NCBI GenBank assembly: GCA_007922305.1
Contig: ML677333.1
Location: 12,318,502 to 12,382,501 of the forward strand
Origin: Dermatemys mawii
Taxonomy: Eukaryota; Chordata; Testudines; Dermatemydidae
Direction of reading: 5' to 3'
DNA: 64,000 bases
Part shown: positions 1 through 12,100 of the stretch, one piece after another
How positions within the stretch are numbered: position 1 is the first letter of the stretch
Layout of the letters: every line of letters begins with the position of its first letter
Made by a program: the position numbers and the translations under genes
Notes under the pieces: model-generated
Told to the model about the DNA's origin: nothing
Database searches by the model: none
The model's input: only the letters and a program-made list of their open reading frames with translations

Positions 1-177
1 AAAAGGATTCCATCCAACCCTTTTTGACATGAAGAACTTTTAAACCAAGTAAGCAGTTAAAATATTTTGCACTTCTCTAATGCCTTTTAACTACGCATCT
101 CAAAGCACATTATAAACATTAAAAAATTAAGCTTCAAGACCTCCCTGTGATAAGTTTTGTATTAATACATCTATTTT

Positions 178-270
178 ATGAATGCAGACACTGAGGCACA
201 GGGAGATTAAATGATCTATTCAAAATCAGGCATAAAACACAGATCTCTTGAATCCCAGGCCCAATTATGA
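178..270 (-). repeat. MIR-like SINE fragment
   Basis: It shows the antisense MIR core: actgaggcacagggagatta, then 'tcttgaatcccaggcc'. It is a decayed tRNA-derived SINE by resemblance. The remainder of 1-1229 shows only this, the TTAG array and one hAT MITE. Confidence 0.5.
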
Positions 271-452
271 CTAATCTTCATGAAACAAAAATAACTTGTT
301 AGCTTTATTTAGAGGTTGTATTGCACTTTTCTGTCTCACAGACATTTGTTGAAATGCCTGTAGTCAGGGCCATACCAAAAGGTTTGACTATTGCTAGTGT
401 AACCCACAGAGGGGGATCTGTGACAAACACTCACCAGTAGGTTAAACTAACT

Positions 453-508
<56 letters not shown>
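453..508. repeat. (TTAG)14 microsatellite
   Basis: There are fourteen uninterrupted TTAG units (56 bp). A perfect tetranucleotide array of this length is expected to vary in length between individuals. Confidence 0.97.
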
Positions 509-804
509 AAGTCATTCAGGGATTTGCCAAACACTACTGCATTTCTTTACTATCTCTGTTCTAAGGACTCTGCCCAGTATATTCATGGCAGGAAATGCCA
601 CACAAATGGTCAAGTATACAAGGAAAACTGACTATATAATTCAAGCCCTTATGAAAACACAGAGCTGAAAAACTTTTCATTCCAATGTAGCTAGTACTTA
701 ATGGCCTCTTCAGATTATGCATGGTGTCACTGCATATTTAATATCATAATTTGCAGAAAATGCAGGTTTGAAAGACTTATGAAGTAGATTTTATGATTAA
801 AAAC

Positions 805-928
805 TATGGTGACCAGATGTCCCGATTTTATAGGGACAGTCACAATTTTTGGATCTTTTTCTTATATAGGCTCCTATTACCTCCCACCCTCTGTCCTGCT
901 TTTTCACATTTGCTGTCTGGTCACCCTA
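805..928. mobile_element. short hAT-type MITE, copy 1
   Basis: It is a 124-bp element with terminal inverted repeats (TATGGTGACCAGA at left; TAGGGTGACCAGA as the reverse complement of the right end). The flanking octamers ttaaaaac and ctgaaaat differ only by transitions, fitting a decayed 8-bp target duplication. A second copy lies at 62447-62569. Confidence 0.8.
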
Positions 929-1229
929 CTGAAAATCCAAGATACAGAGATTGCATTTACAGAAAGTTGATTTTGATTCAAATTTTTGAACTGTTTTCAA
1001 AGCTTGTTTTGTGTTTGTATGTCATGAGTTCCCCACATCCATAGTCCTGGATCTATCCCAAAAGTCCTGAACTGGAAAGCTCGTAGTATGTGCTAAACAG
1101 CACAATGTTTCCTCTTGATGCATGCATAATAAATCTTATTAGCTTCCTTTTGCCAATGCAATTTTTCCCTGTGAGTGTGAGCATTTGACAGTGGTCATAC
1201 ATTACCCAGATATCTGTCCATGCATTACA

Positions 1230-2943
1230 TATTTTATTTATAAAGGATGAATAAGGCTTGAATATTACAACCCTTTAAAAAGTTTAAATTAACTAATCAT
1301 ATGGAGGGAACTACACAGAAGATACTATTTACATAGAATAAAATCAAACTAAAGAGAAAGTTCTTACTCCAAAAGAAGCACAATGAAATATACAAGCATA
1401 TCACTTTCTATCAAAACAATTGTGTAAACATTAACCTAAATCTCTCACAATCACTTAATTTATTTTTATTCCCTGCAAATAAATCTAAGTCAGCTCTTTG
1501 GCACAGATTATTAGTGTCTTAGTTATAATACCTCAAATGTGTTATAGCCACTTCATGGTGCTCCACCAGCATAAAATGGTCCTATTGTTGGCGTAGGCAG
1601 TCAAGAGAGGATAACATATTATAAAGGGTTTTCCGGTGACTTTTTGGCCACCTTTCATGCCTACACCTGGCATAGGGTGTCTAGTCCAAGCCAAGCATCC
1701 GAGCCACTGACTCCATAAGGATAAGCATGAAGTTCTGGGATTGCAGCTTTGGGGCGTATGTCTATAAATATAACCAGGCGTTTTCAGCGTGCACTCTACA
1801 TTTTAACAGTCCAGGGTGCAAAATACTATACTGCATGATGCATTTTCTAAACATCCTCTTAGATTTCTACATATACTCAGCAAAGATGCCACCTGACTAC
1901 CCAGCTCTTTTGAAGTGCCTTAGTAAGAAAGCATTCGAGGGGGGCGGTGATTTTGAAATTGGACTTCCGTGCTATAAGCATGTCCTGTCTGAACTGCCTA
2001 GTGGCCTGGTTTGAAATCTTAAGCCAGTGCAACAAATTCATCTGTAACTGGAAGCACCAGTTCATTTAGCTCAAAATTATTTATCTCAAAGTTTGGTTGC
2101 TGTTAATCTTCCCCTTCTTCCTCTTCAACTATCTTAGACTTTGTCCCAGATATTGAAGTATTCTGGAATAAATATTCACATCTCCTTCTTTTGTAAGTCT
2201 ACTTTCAAAGTGCTCTTTCTTGACCAACCAAACACAGGCATCTTAATTACACCTCCCCCCCAAATCCTGTATAAGAAAATTATTCAGTGTGACACTTACA
2301 CCATAGTTATGGTTGCAACCAGTTCCCATTACATAAAAAATATATTTTACACATCTAGGTATAAAAAGCCTCTCTGTATTAATCAGTAGCAATGTATTAC
2401 CAGAATGTAAAATTTCCTGTAAAATCCAAAATTTGGTCTGATGTCTTGTGCTGACTTCTAGATAAATAAGACTTAAAAAGAATGAAGTCTACTTCTAAAT
2501 GTACATTCCCTATATCTCTAAATTTACATTCCCTAATTGTACAAAACTGTTTCTAAACATCTTAATCTTGAAACATTTTATGTGCTCTGTTTTGACAGAA
2601 ATGTGATCTCTCTTCTTATCCAGAAATGTTTCCACCATGTGAAGTAATAAGTCGGTACCTCTTTCCCAGGTATCAGGAAGTACTTTTACTGGATAATTAA
2701 ATTAGAAGAGTCACTACCAATGTTTGGCGATATAAACACACATTAGTTGATTAAATATAATTTTAATAATAATATTTCAAAACTACTCAGCTGATGGCTC
2801 CTCGGGAATCATGTGCTTGAATGTTTCAGAGCACAGAGCCTCTCAAATGGCTCTTTTTTTTTTTTTTTTTTGGACCAGTGAGAACTCAGCCTCTTGTACT
2901 ACCACTTCTCATTAGACAGTTCAGGAAGCCTGCTCATTTTCTA
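1230..2943 (-). other. GREB1: probable GREB1 3' UTR (end uncertain)
   Basis: The sequence directly after the stop is AT-rich and unique-looking, with a T19 run (sense A19) at 2853-2871. On the sense (minus) strand AATAAA hexamers lie at 1465-1470, 1459-1464, 1233-1238 and 304-309 (read as tttatt on plus). A 3' UTR of 1.5-2.6 kb would fit the long human GREB1 mRNA. Which signal is used cannot be told from sequence. Confidence 0.35.
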
Positions 2944-3107
2944 TCATATATGTCGTCCAGTCAGAAAGAAAAGTGGTCTGTCCTCTTTGGCGTTGGCAGT
3001 TTGGAATTCATCCCTCAGTCGGAACTGCCATTCATCTTCTAGTTCGAGCCGGACAACAGTCTGGCGAAGAGAATTGCGGTCTTGGCAAATAACACACAAG
3101 GTGGCAC
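2944..3107 (-). CDS. GREB1: GREB1 exon w29, last coding exon with stop
   Basis: Residues about 1739-1793 plus TGA (2944-2946). The acceptor is attcatgtag before GTGCCACCTT. It encodes [40 protein letters not shown] and [13 protein letters not shown], the expected GREB1 C-terminus. The 3' UTR continues below 2944. Confidence 0.97.
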
Positions 3108-6100
3108 CTACATGAATGGTTAAAACAAAAAATGATGAGTGTTTTGTTCTTTCTCTAAATCATCAACTTGGTCCTGCAAGCTCTCAATTGTGTCAGTGGG
3201 AGTTCTATGCCTAGAAGAGAGAGGAAGAATGGTTCAGTGCTTAGGGTGCTAGTCTGGGACTTAAGAAACCCATGTTCAATTCCTTTGTCTGTCAGAGACT
3301 TCCTGTGTGAGCTCAGGCAACTTACTTGGCTTCTCAGTTCCCCATCTTTAAGATGGCAATAACAATACTTCTGTCCCTCACTGGGATGTTGTGAGGATAA
3401 ATACATTAAAGACTGTAAGGTGCTCAGACATTATGATAATGCAATCCATCTAGTACTTCAGATAGACCATGATCAAGCCTGAGTTCTGGTCTTCACTGCT
3501 AGGAGATTGACGCTGCTGCAATCAATGCAGCAGGGATTGATTTGGTGAGTCTAGTGAAGACCCACTAAATCAATGACAGAGAGCTCTCTGGTCGACTCCA
3601 GTACTCCAGCTCTCTGAGAAGAGTAAGGGAAGTCGACCAAAGAGTGTCTCCATCGACGCAGTGGAATGAGGACACCGGGATTAGTCGACCTAATCTATGT
3701 CGATTCCAGCTATGTTACTCATGTAACTGGAGTAGCGTAATTTAGGTTAATTTACCCCGTAGTGAGGAACAAGCCTTCACATTTGTGACAGTTCCATGGG
3801 CCAGATTTTGATACCCTTATTCGCACCAAGAAGTACCTTACTGATTGCAGTGGGACTACAGGGTCCTAATTCAGCAAAGCACCTAAATCTTAAGAGATTG
3901 AGGTGGCTGAATACTTAAGCATGTGCTTAAATGTTGAGTAGGAATGGTCCAGACATCCTGAGAGGGAAAGGTCTAAACCCCAAAGAATAAGTAACTGAAT
4001 CAATGTATTCTATACAATATTACTGTACTATACAAATATATTGAGTAAAAATTTCAAATGAAAGCTAGTGAAAAACCGGTCATGATCTATATGAGGATGG
4101 TGTGTAAAGAGTTATGTATGTGCGCTGGAAATACATTCCTAGAATATGTTCGGGGGGCAGAGATGATAAAAGGAATGTCTTAGACAAAGGAACGCTATTT
4201 TGTGTGCATCTCCAGTTGAGCAAGGTGAGGCCAGAAACAATGGAAGTTACATTTACACACAAGCCAACAGAGGGAAGGGATGTCAACAGGAAAGAACAAA
4301 CAGCAGGGGAGAAGAACTTTATTGGGGGGATTCTCTTCAGAATGATATGTTGCAAAGGTTTTCTATACTATAAAATGAAGGAAAGCGAACCCCTTAGTTA
4401 TCTATCACTGAAGGGGAAAAGGGGACAGCACCCTCTGATTCTGTGAACACTGGATCTTCCTGCCAGAAGGGCTGGAGATGGAAACTTAACTAACCTTCAC
4501 TCCTAAAGTTTCCATCTCCAGCCCTGTTCCTCCAGGTCAAGATTAAGGCCTTGTCCATGCTGCTGAATTCAGGCTTCAGTAGCCAACCACCACTGCAGTG
4601 GCAAAACCACTGTACTCTGATATTCTGTATCAGTCTAGCATACTTGAAACTGGGTTAAGCTGTACTAATCCAAATGGTGGTTTATAGCAGCTTTGCCTGT
4701 CAGCAATGCAGCTGCGCCAGTGGCTGGCCACTGATGGCTGCAACTGGGACAAATCCCCAGAGTAGATAAGGCCTACAACACGGTGGCAGTGTAGCATGGG
4801 AGACATTGGCAATACAACTACTTATTTGTAGATAGGTTTCAGAGTAGCAGCCATGTTAGTCTGTATCCGCAAAAAGAAGTTTGTAGATAGAGGACATCAG
4901 TCTCCAGTGCCATCAGTTTGGAACTTGAAGACTAAATTGATTCATTTGGTTATGATTTGTTACTAATATTAAACCCATCACTTTTGCCCAAGATACACTA
5001 AGTAGAAACTTATGGGTAAGATTTTACAAATTAGAGGGGCACAACTGCAAGAATACAGTGTTGCATGCCTATTGCCTACACACAGGTACGCAATCTGCAA
5101 ACATGCACTGAGTATTTATGAATATACATTAGGCAACTCAATGGTATGGACGCACTAGTCCCTGCCTAATTTCAAAAATCTATAGAACCGATAATACTTG
5201 TATGAGGACATAGGCATTAATCTGCTGTAGTGCTGGATTGGTGAGATCCCAAATGGGAAGAGATGGACCGGGTTGATGTACAAAGGCAAAACATTATTTT
5301 CGTTCAGCTCAACAGTGGTTTGGCAACCCCAAACCAGACAGACACCGCAATTTGTAATGATCATTCTGGAGCTCACCTTTCAGGAAATGAAACTTTTTCA
5401 GAAAGCTAGCTACAACGAAGGAGTCACAGAGGTAAAGCAGGAGTCCACTAAACATCAAACCAGAGCAACTGATGTTCAGAGAGTGAGGTCGGGAACTCAC
5501 GTAGCAAACTGCAATCTGATTGGAGGAAAGAGGAACCAGAAATTAATTTTCCTCAGACTTCAAACTAGTGTTGCCTCTTAGGGCTTTGCACAGAGGTGTG
5601 AATGTTTGCAATCCTTCCTAATTATAGGAATGGTCTTTGTGATTAACCATTTGGGAGCATCCCCACTGCTCCCAAATAAATTCCTCCTCTGAAAAAAAAG
5701 TGCTGTATAAAGAGCTAGGTAGACCTGGCAGGATTTACACACTTCAACAACTGTCTCTCCCCTTAAAAACAAATCTGAAACATGCCTTGTATGTACACAC
5801 ACACACCCACACACACACACCCCTGTATGTTCCAGTACAGCAAACACTTATGGAGTGAGTAAAGTTATACACGTCCATAAGTGCATACAGGATTGGGTCC
5901 TAAGGTTTTCCCTAGAGACTGGAAGCCTCTCACTTTCCAAAACTCTCTGATCCCTCAGACTTCTCAAGCAGGTCAGTTAAGAACCTTGGAGATTCACTGA
6001 GATGTTTAAAGATTTGTCACTCTCCCTGCAAAAATAGAAATTTTCCACATAGAACTTTGTGTCCAGGGTACTTCAGCTTACCAGAAGTCAGCCAGAAAGG

Positions 6101-9100
6101 AACTTTAAAGACATAGAGCATTTGGAGGTAGAGCAAGTTGTGAAGTCTGTTATACAGCTGACTCTGGGAGGAGTCATTTTGTTCAGTACCTGTGGTCCTA
6201 AGTTAAGGTAACAGTCCACAGATAGCACTGGATGGCTATAATTCTTCAGTGACAGAGGAAAGAAGCGATGACTGTGGTACTGGAGATATTTTTCAAGCAG
6301 CAGCTGAGCAGGTGCTGCCAGGAAGGTGTGCTTGCTGTCAGGAGCACAGATATATTGAGCAGGAGTGGTTGAAACTGGAGTTTCAGAAACCTGCATGGAA
6401 AAATATTGTGATATTGATAAATCCTGATCAACCAAACCCCAATCATCTGAATTTTGGGTTGTCCAAAATGCATTTCTGTCCCAAAAATCCAAAATGCATA
6501 TCGTTATCCAAAGCTCCTATTACCCAAAGCTTTCAGAAATCCATGGAAAATTGGAGTTTAATGATAGTTAAACAGCATTTTGGATTCTGCTTTGACTCAA
6601 AAAGTTCTTCCTGAACATGAAATGGTGTAAGGAGGAGTTATTAAGTAATACTTTGCAACAGTTCTACATCAAATTCACAGTGAAAAGTTTTCTTGTTTGA
6701 AAAAAAAATTATGTTGGTTAAGACTTTACACAGGGAGATGACTAACTAGAAGTCAGGGTACATTAATGCCGTGGGAATTGTGGGTTCCAGGAATTTCATG
6801 TTAAAAAAAAAAATCTAATGGCACATGTCCCATCTCTGGCAATGAAGTGTATACCAACAAACCTCCGCTCTCTACATTTAAGGTTAATGACCGCAAAAAC
6901 AACTAACCAACCACCATGAAATGTCATTATCAATTTTTACCTTAGACTTAATATGGAAGGACCTGTGTCCTCCTACTGCAATTTGCTTCTTCATGACACT
7001 GAAGCGATTGAACCGACAGATCAGAAGACCGGCACTGTGGGCGCGTAGGTTGAAATCAACATCATCGCACATAAACCTAGGAGGAGTGGAAACCACAGCT
7101 CTTAATAAACATTACTTCTTATTGAACATTAGCAGACATATAGGCACTACAGTGAGGCAGGTTGTGTAAGTAAAAAGGAGTATGATCCCACCACAAATAA
7201 AGTCAATGTAAAGGTTTCCACTGACTTCAAAGGACATGGACTAGTTCCTAGATGAGACACATGGATGTACAGGTCTCTGATCATATGTTTCTCCTCTGTA
7301 ACAAGGAGCATGGAACTGTTTAAATGTTCAACATCCCTCTGTAGAAATGCTAGCAGTCTACATCAGTGAGATCAAGCATTTAAAAGCCACAGAATCACTT
7401 CTTCATCCGACAGCATTGCAAAGAGAAACAATGAAGCAATATGGGCCAAATTCATCCATGTTTTAAGATTTCATTGGGTTGGATTTGGCCCGTTTCAAAG
7501 AGAGATGGAACCGTATGGAAACTATCAATCCTGGTCTGAATTCAGACCAGAGTTAGCAGTTCAAGCTTCTAAAATGGACCTCACCCAAGTATCCTCATTT
7601 TTGGGTAATCTGGATTCTATTCCAGATTTTAAATATACATGTTCTACAAGAGAACAGGAAGGACTTTTAGAAGTATGAGGATTTGATTCAGGATTTGGAT
7701 CTGTGCTTTTGGTTTCACACATCTCTTCTCAGAAGTCAGAAAATTTCTATGTAACAAGCATTTTGTAAAACAGAGTTACCACATTCATCAAAACAGAAAA
7801 ATAAAAATTACACGGGGACTGGTTCTATTTAGGGCTCAGTGAGTAATCTGCCAGTGAAAGCTATCAGTTTTTAAAATTAAGGCTCCGTTGATACCAGTGA
7901 CACTCACATCTGTCTCTGCTATCTCTGGCTGACTGTGTCTCTTTTTGATTCAAAATGCCATGTTTTCTCACTACCAATTCATCCTTGGAATGTCACATAA
8001 CATTGCCCAAGCCTTAACAGAGAGCTGCATGCAGAACTACAGTGAGTCATCAGTGATTAAACACCCATATGTTAAGTATTGCTAGTGTAAACTGGCATAA
8101 AACCTTATTCTTGACATTTTTGCATCACAGTCTATGCATTAATATTACTTTGCTTTATTGCATTGTTGGGTCTGGTACTATTCAACATTTTAATTAACAA
8201 CTTAGATAATGGAGAGCAGATGACACCAAGCTGAGGGAGTTAAAAACACTTTGAAAGACAGGATTAGCATTCAAAACAACCTTGACAAATCAGAGAGCTG
8301 GTCTGAAATCAACAAGATAAAATTCAATAAAAAGACAAGCATGAAAGTACTAACACTTAGGAAGGAAAAATCAAATGCACAACTACAAAACAGGGGGAAA
8401 CTGGCTAGGTGATAATACTGCTGAAAAGGATCTGGAAGTCATAAATTGAATATGAACCCACAATGTAATGCAGTTGCTAATATCATTCTGGGGCATATCA
8501 ACAGGAGTATCTTATGGAAGACAACAGGGTAATTATCCCACTCTACTCAGCACTGGTGAGGCTTCAGCTGGAGTACCATGTCCAATTCTGGGCCCTACAC
8601 TTGAGGAAAGATGTGGATAAACTGGAGAAAGACCAGAGGAAAGCAACAAAAATGATAAAAGGTTTAAAGAAGCTGACCTGTGTGGAAAGGTTAAAAAAAC
8701 TAGGCATGTTTAGTCTTGAGAAACAAAGACTGAGGGGAGACCTGATAACAGTCTTCAAATATGTTAAGGGCTGTTATAAAGAGGATGGTGATCAATTATT
8801 CTCCACATCCACCGGAGGTAGGACAAGAAGTAATAGGCTTAATCAGCAACAAGGGAGATTTAGGTTAGACATTAGGAATAATGTTCTAACTATAAGTGTA
8901 GTTAAGCTCTGGAATAGGCTTCCAAGGGAGGTTGTGGAATTCCCATCAGTGGAGGATTTTAAGAACCCCTATCAGGGATGGTCTAGGTTTACTTGGTCCC
9001 ATCTCAGTGAGGGGTAGGATGGACTGGATGACTTCTTGAAGTCCCTTCCAGTTCTATGTTTATTTGATTCTATGATTATTGTTTTCTTGGTTAGCACTCA

Positions 9101-12100
9101 GCTTTCCATTAAAAAACTGCCTCAAATAGTAATATTCTGTGTGAAAATGTACTATGCCCTCACAGGCTAAACAGGCTGAGAACACAGCTGCATCCCAGGA
9201 AATACATGTGGATAAGTTTCTAGTGTTCTTGAAAAGTGCCAGTGACAGACTTGAAGATTTAAGTCAACTGTTTATCCATAGAATAGTTAAAGCAGAGATG
9301 CTTCCCCACAAATATGCCTCAATCTAGATTTGGAAAGATCACTTCTAGAGGTGACAGTCTCTCATCCTATTCAGCTTTGTGCCCTTCTGACAATTAGCGG
9401 GAAATACGGTGATGGGATTGTGAGGTGAACACTTGTCTAAGAACTGGACTAAGTTCACCATTTCATATGGGTTAATGAACAGCAGTCAAGTGGTATCTGT
9501 AGTGAATGGAGCTTTAAGAACCATAGTGACTATGCTTGGCACCTTTAAGGTCTGGAGCATTCTGTGTGGCTCAGTTTAAAAAAGTGGGTAGCAGAAGGTG
9601 GGTTTGAGATTGAACTAAGAATGGAGTGGGCTGGATGCAGCTTCTCCCTAAAAACCCCCCATCAATGTTAAAGGGATTTGTTTTTGTTGTTTTTCTGTCT
9701 TATCATTGTTCTCATCCAATTAAAGTTATTGTATTTAATTAAAGAGTACGCCTAGCTTACGGAGAGAGAAAACAGTCTTTTTAGCCACTTCTTACCTGGG
9801 CTGGATTTGAACCAGCAACTTAGATGTAAAATTTATCTCTATTTTATTAGCAGTCTCCTGAGAAGAGTCTCGAATCTCGCTTGAGTGAGAGAGCGAGCTT
9901 AGCCAGAGTGAAGGCTGCATGATTTGGTCCTTGCTTTACACTGGCAGTACCTATGGATTCACTCACCTGTTCTGGTTATATTGGACATTCTGAGTCAGAT
10001 CCACATTCAGCATGATGAAGTCATGTACATGGCAACAGGAGAATGGTTCCCTGATCTCACCACTATTTGTTTTACTAGACCATTTCCTCATCCCAATCAA
10101 GGCATAGTGAGTGACATTAGGGGATGCTTCAATGTGTTGCAGAATTTGCTTCAAGGAAATGTTCCTTTCAGTCCATGTATATTCACTAGAGTGGGTTGGA
10201 AAAAATGTTTCAAATTCAAAGTGGACAAAAAATAATCAGCATCCAGTTCATCTGAGCGGTATCTTACAATAGTTATAAATATAAGCATATTAACCAGGCA
10301 GCAGTGATGCTAGACCTACCTCCTCATCTTCAGTCCGAATCACAATCTGAAACTACCTATAGCTCATTTAGGCTGGGCTGACATTATAGGTTTGAAACTC
10401 ACCCTGGATTTCTCAGTATGTTCATTAAGGTTTGTAAATGTTTTAAGTTAACCTAACTCTTGCTCCAAGTGGTCCTGGGAAGATTTGTTTACCATTAGCC
10501 CATTACAAAACCACATGGAACTTCTCCATTTTGACTGAGCTTTACTTTTGTTTTTGGATTTGACATAAAATCAAACATGCCAATTGAAACAGAAAAAAAA
10601 AGATTTCTCCAAATCACTGCCTAGCAAAGCTGCTGATTTTAGCACAGCTCTGACAATAAATAAAACTGTCCCAATCGAGTACTGTTTTAAAAAGCTCAGA
10701 GACTTGTTTTATCATTTGCAAACCGAAATAAAGTATAAGTCACATTGGCTGGGCCTATCAAAGGAACCAAAGTGAGGAAGGTGGCCAGAATTTCAATTTA
10801 CTTCAAAAATCTTACCCAGAATGTGCCTCATACATGTGCCTCAAGGCTGATGAACTTGGTGGAGGTAGCAGCAAATGGGACAGACCCGGCAGCAAGGGAG
10901 GGAGATCCTTGCTGAGACACACTAGGTAGGTCTTCCCCCTGGTAGTCTCTGGCACCAAATGGCCAGTCAGGGGGAGGGTTGCTGAGTGGTGTGCATCCCC
11001 CAGCTCCAGCGCAATGTGGAGTCTCTTTTGGCTCTGTTCCACCCTACCCACCCAGAACTAGTAATGGGAATCCGGCCATCAGATGCCGTGGGTCTAGCCA
11101 TTCGGTCACTGGGGGCAAGAAAGGATTTTTTCTCCCCATAGGGCCAATTGGCAGAGGGCAAGGGAGTTTTTCACCTTCTTGGCACCTTTGAGCTACAGTA
11201 GGTTAAGTAGCAGGACTGTCAAGCAATTAAAAAAAATTAATACAGGATTGGTCATGCTGTTAAACAATAATAGAATAATAATAGAATATCCAAATATTTT
11301 TGGATGTTTTCAAATATATTGATTTGAATTACAACACAGAATAGTCTACAGGGCTCACTTTATATTTATTTTTATTACAAGTATTTGCACTGTAAAAAAC
11401 CAAAAAAAATAGTATTTTTCTATTCACCTAATACAAATACTGTAGTGAAATCTCTTTGTCATGAAAGTTGAACTTACAAATGTAAAATTATTACCAAAAA
11501 AACTGCAATCAAAAAAGAACAATGTAAAATTGTATAGCCTGCAAGTCCATTCAGTGCCACTTCTTGTTCTGCCAATCGCTCAGGCAAACAAGTTTGTTTA
11601 CATTTGCAGGAGCTAACACTTCTGTTTCTTGTTTACAATGTTACTTGAAAGTAAGAACAGGCATTCTCATGGCACTATTGTAGCTGGCATCGCAAAATAT
11701 TTATGTGCCAGATATGCTAAAAATTCATATGCCCCTTCATGCTTCAACCACCACTCCAGAGGATGTGAGTCCATGCTGATGATGGATTCTGTTTGATAAC
11801 AATCCAAAGTAGTGTGAACTGACGCATGCTCACTTTCATCATCTGAGTCAGATGCCACCAGCAGAAGTGTCTTAGTGATTGACTGAACAAGACGTAGGAC
11901 TGAGTGGACTTGTCGGCTCTGAAGTTTTACATTGTTTTGTTATTTGAGTGCAGTTATGAAACAAAAAAAAAATCGACATTTGTAAGGTGCACTTTCACAA
12001 CAAAGCAAATTGCACTAGAGGACTTGTGTGAGGTGAACAGAAAAATACAATTTCTTCTGTTTATTGTTTTTACAGTGCAAATATTTGTAATAAAAATAAT

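Noticed and set aside
805..928. Tc1/mariner MITE with TA duplication
   Set aside because: TA flanks are visible, but the second copy shows an 8-bp gttctagc duplication, so the TA belongs to the hAT terminus.
6246..6614. Plus and second minus frames over exon w27
   Set aside because: Shadows of GREB1 coding sequence.
9795..9866. A functional tRNA gene
   Set aside because: Only a B-box-like stretch; no cloverleaf with acceptor, anticodon and D arms could be drawn.
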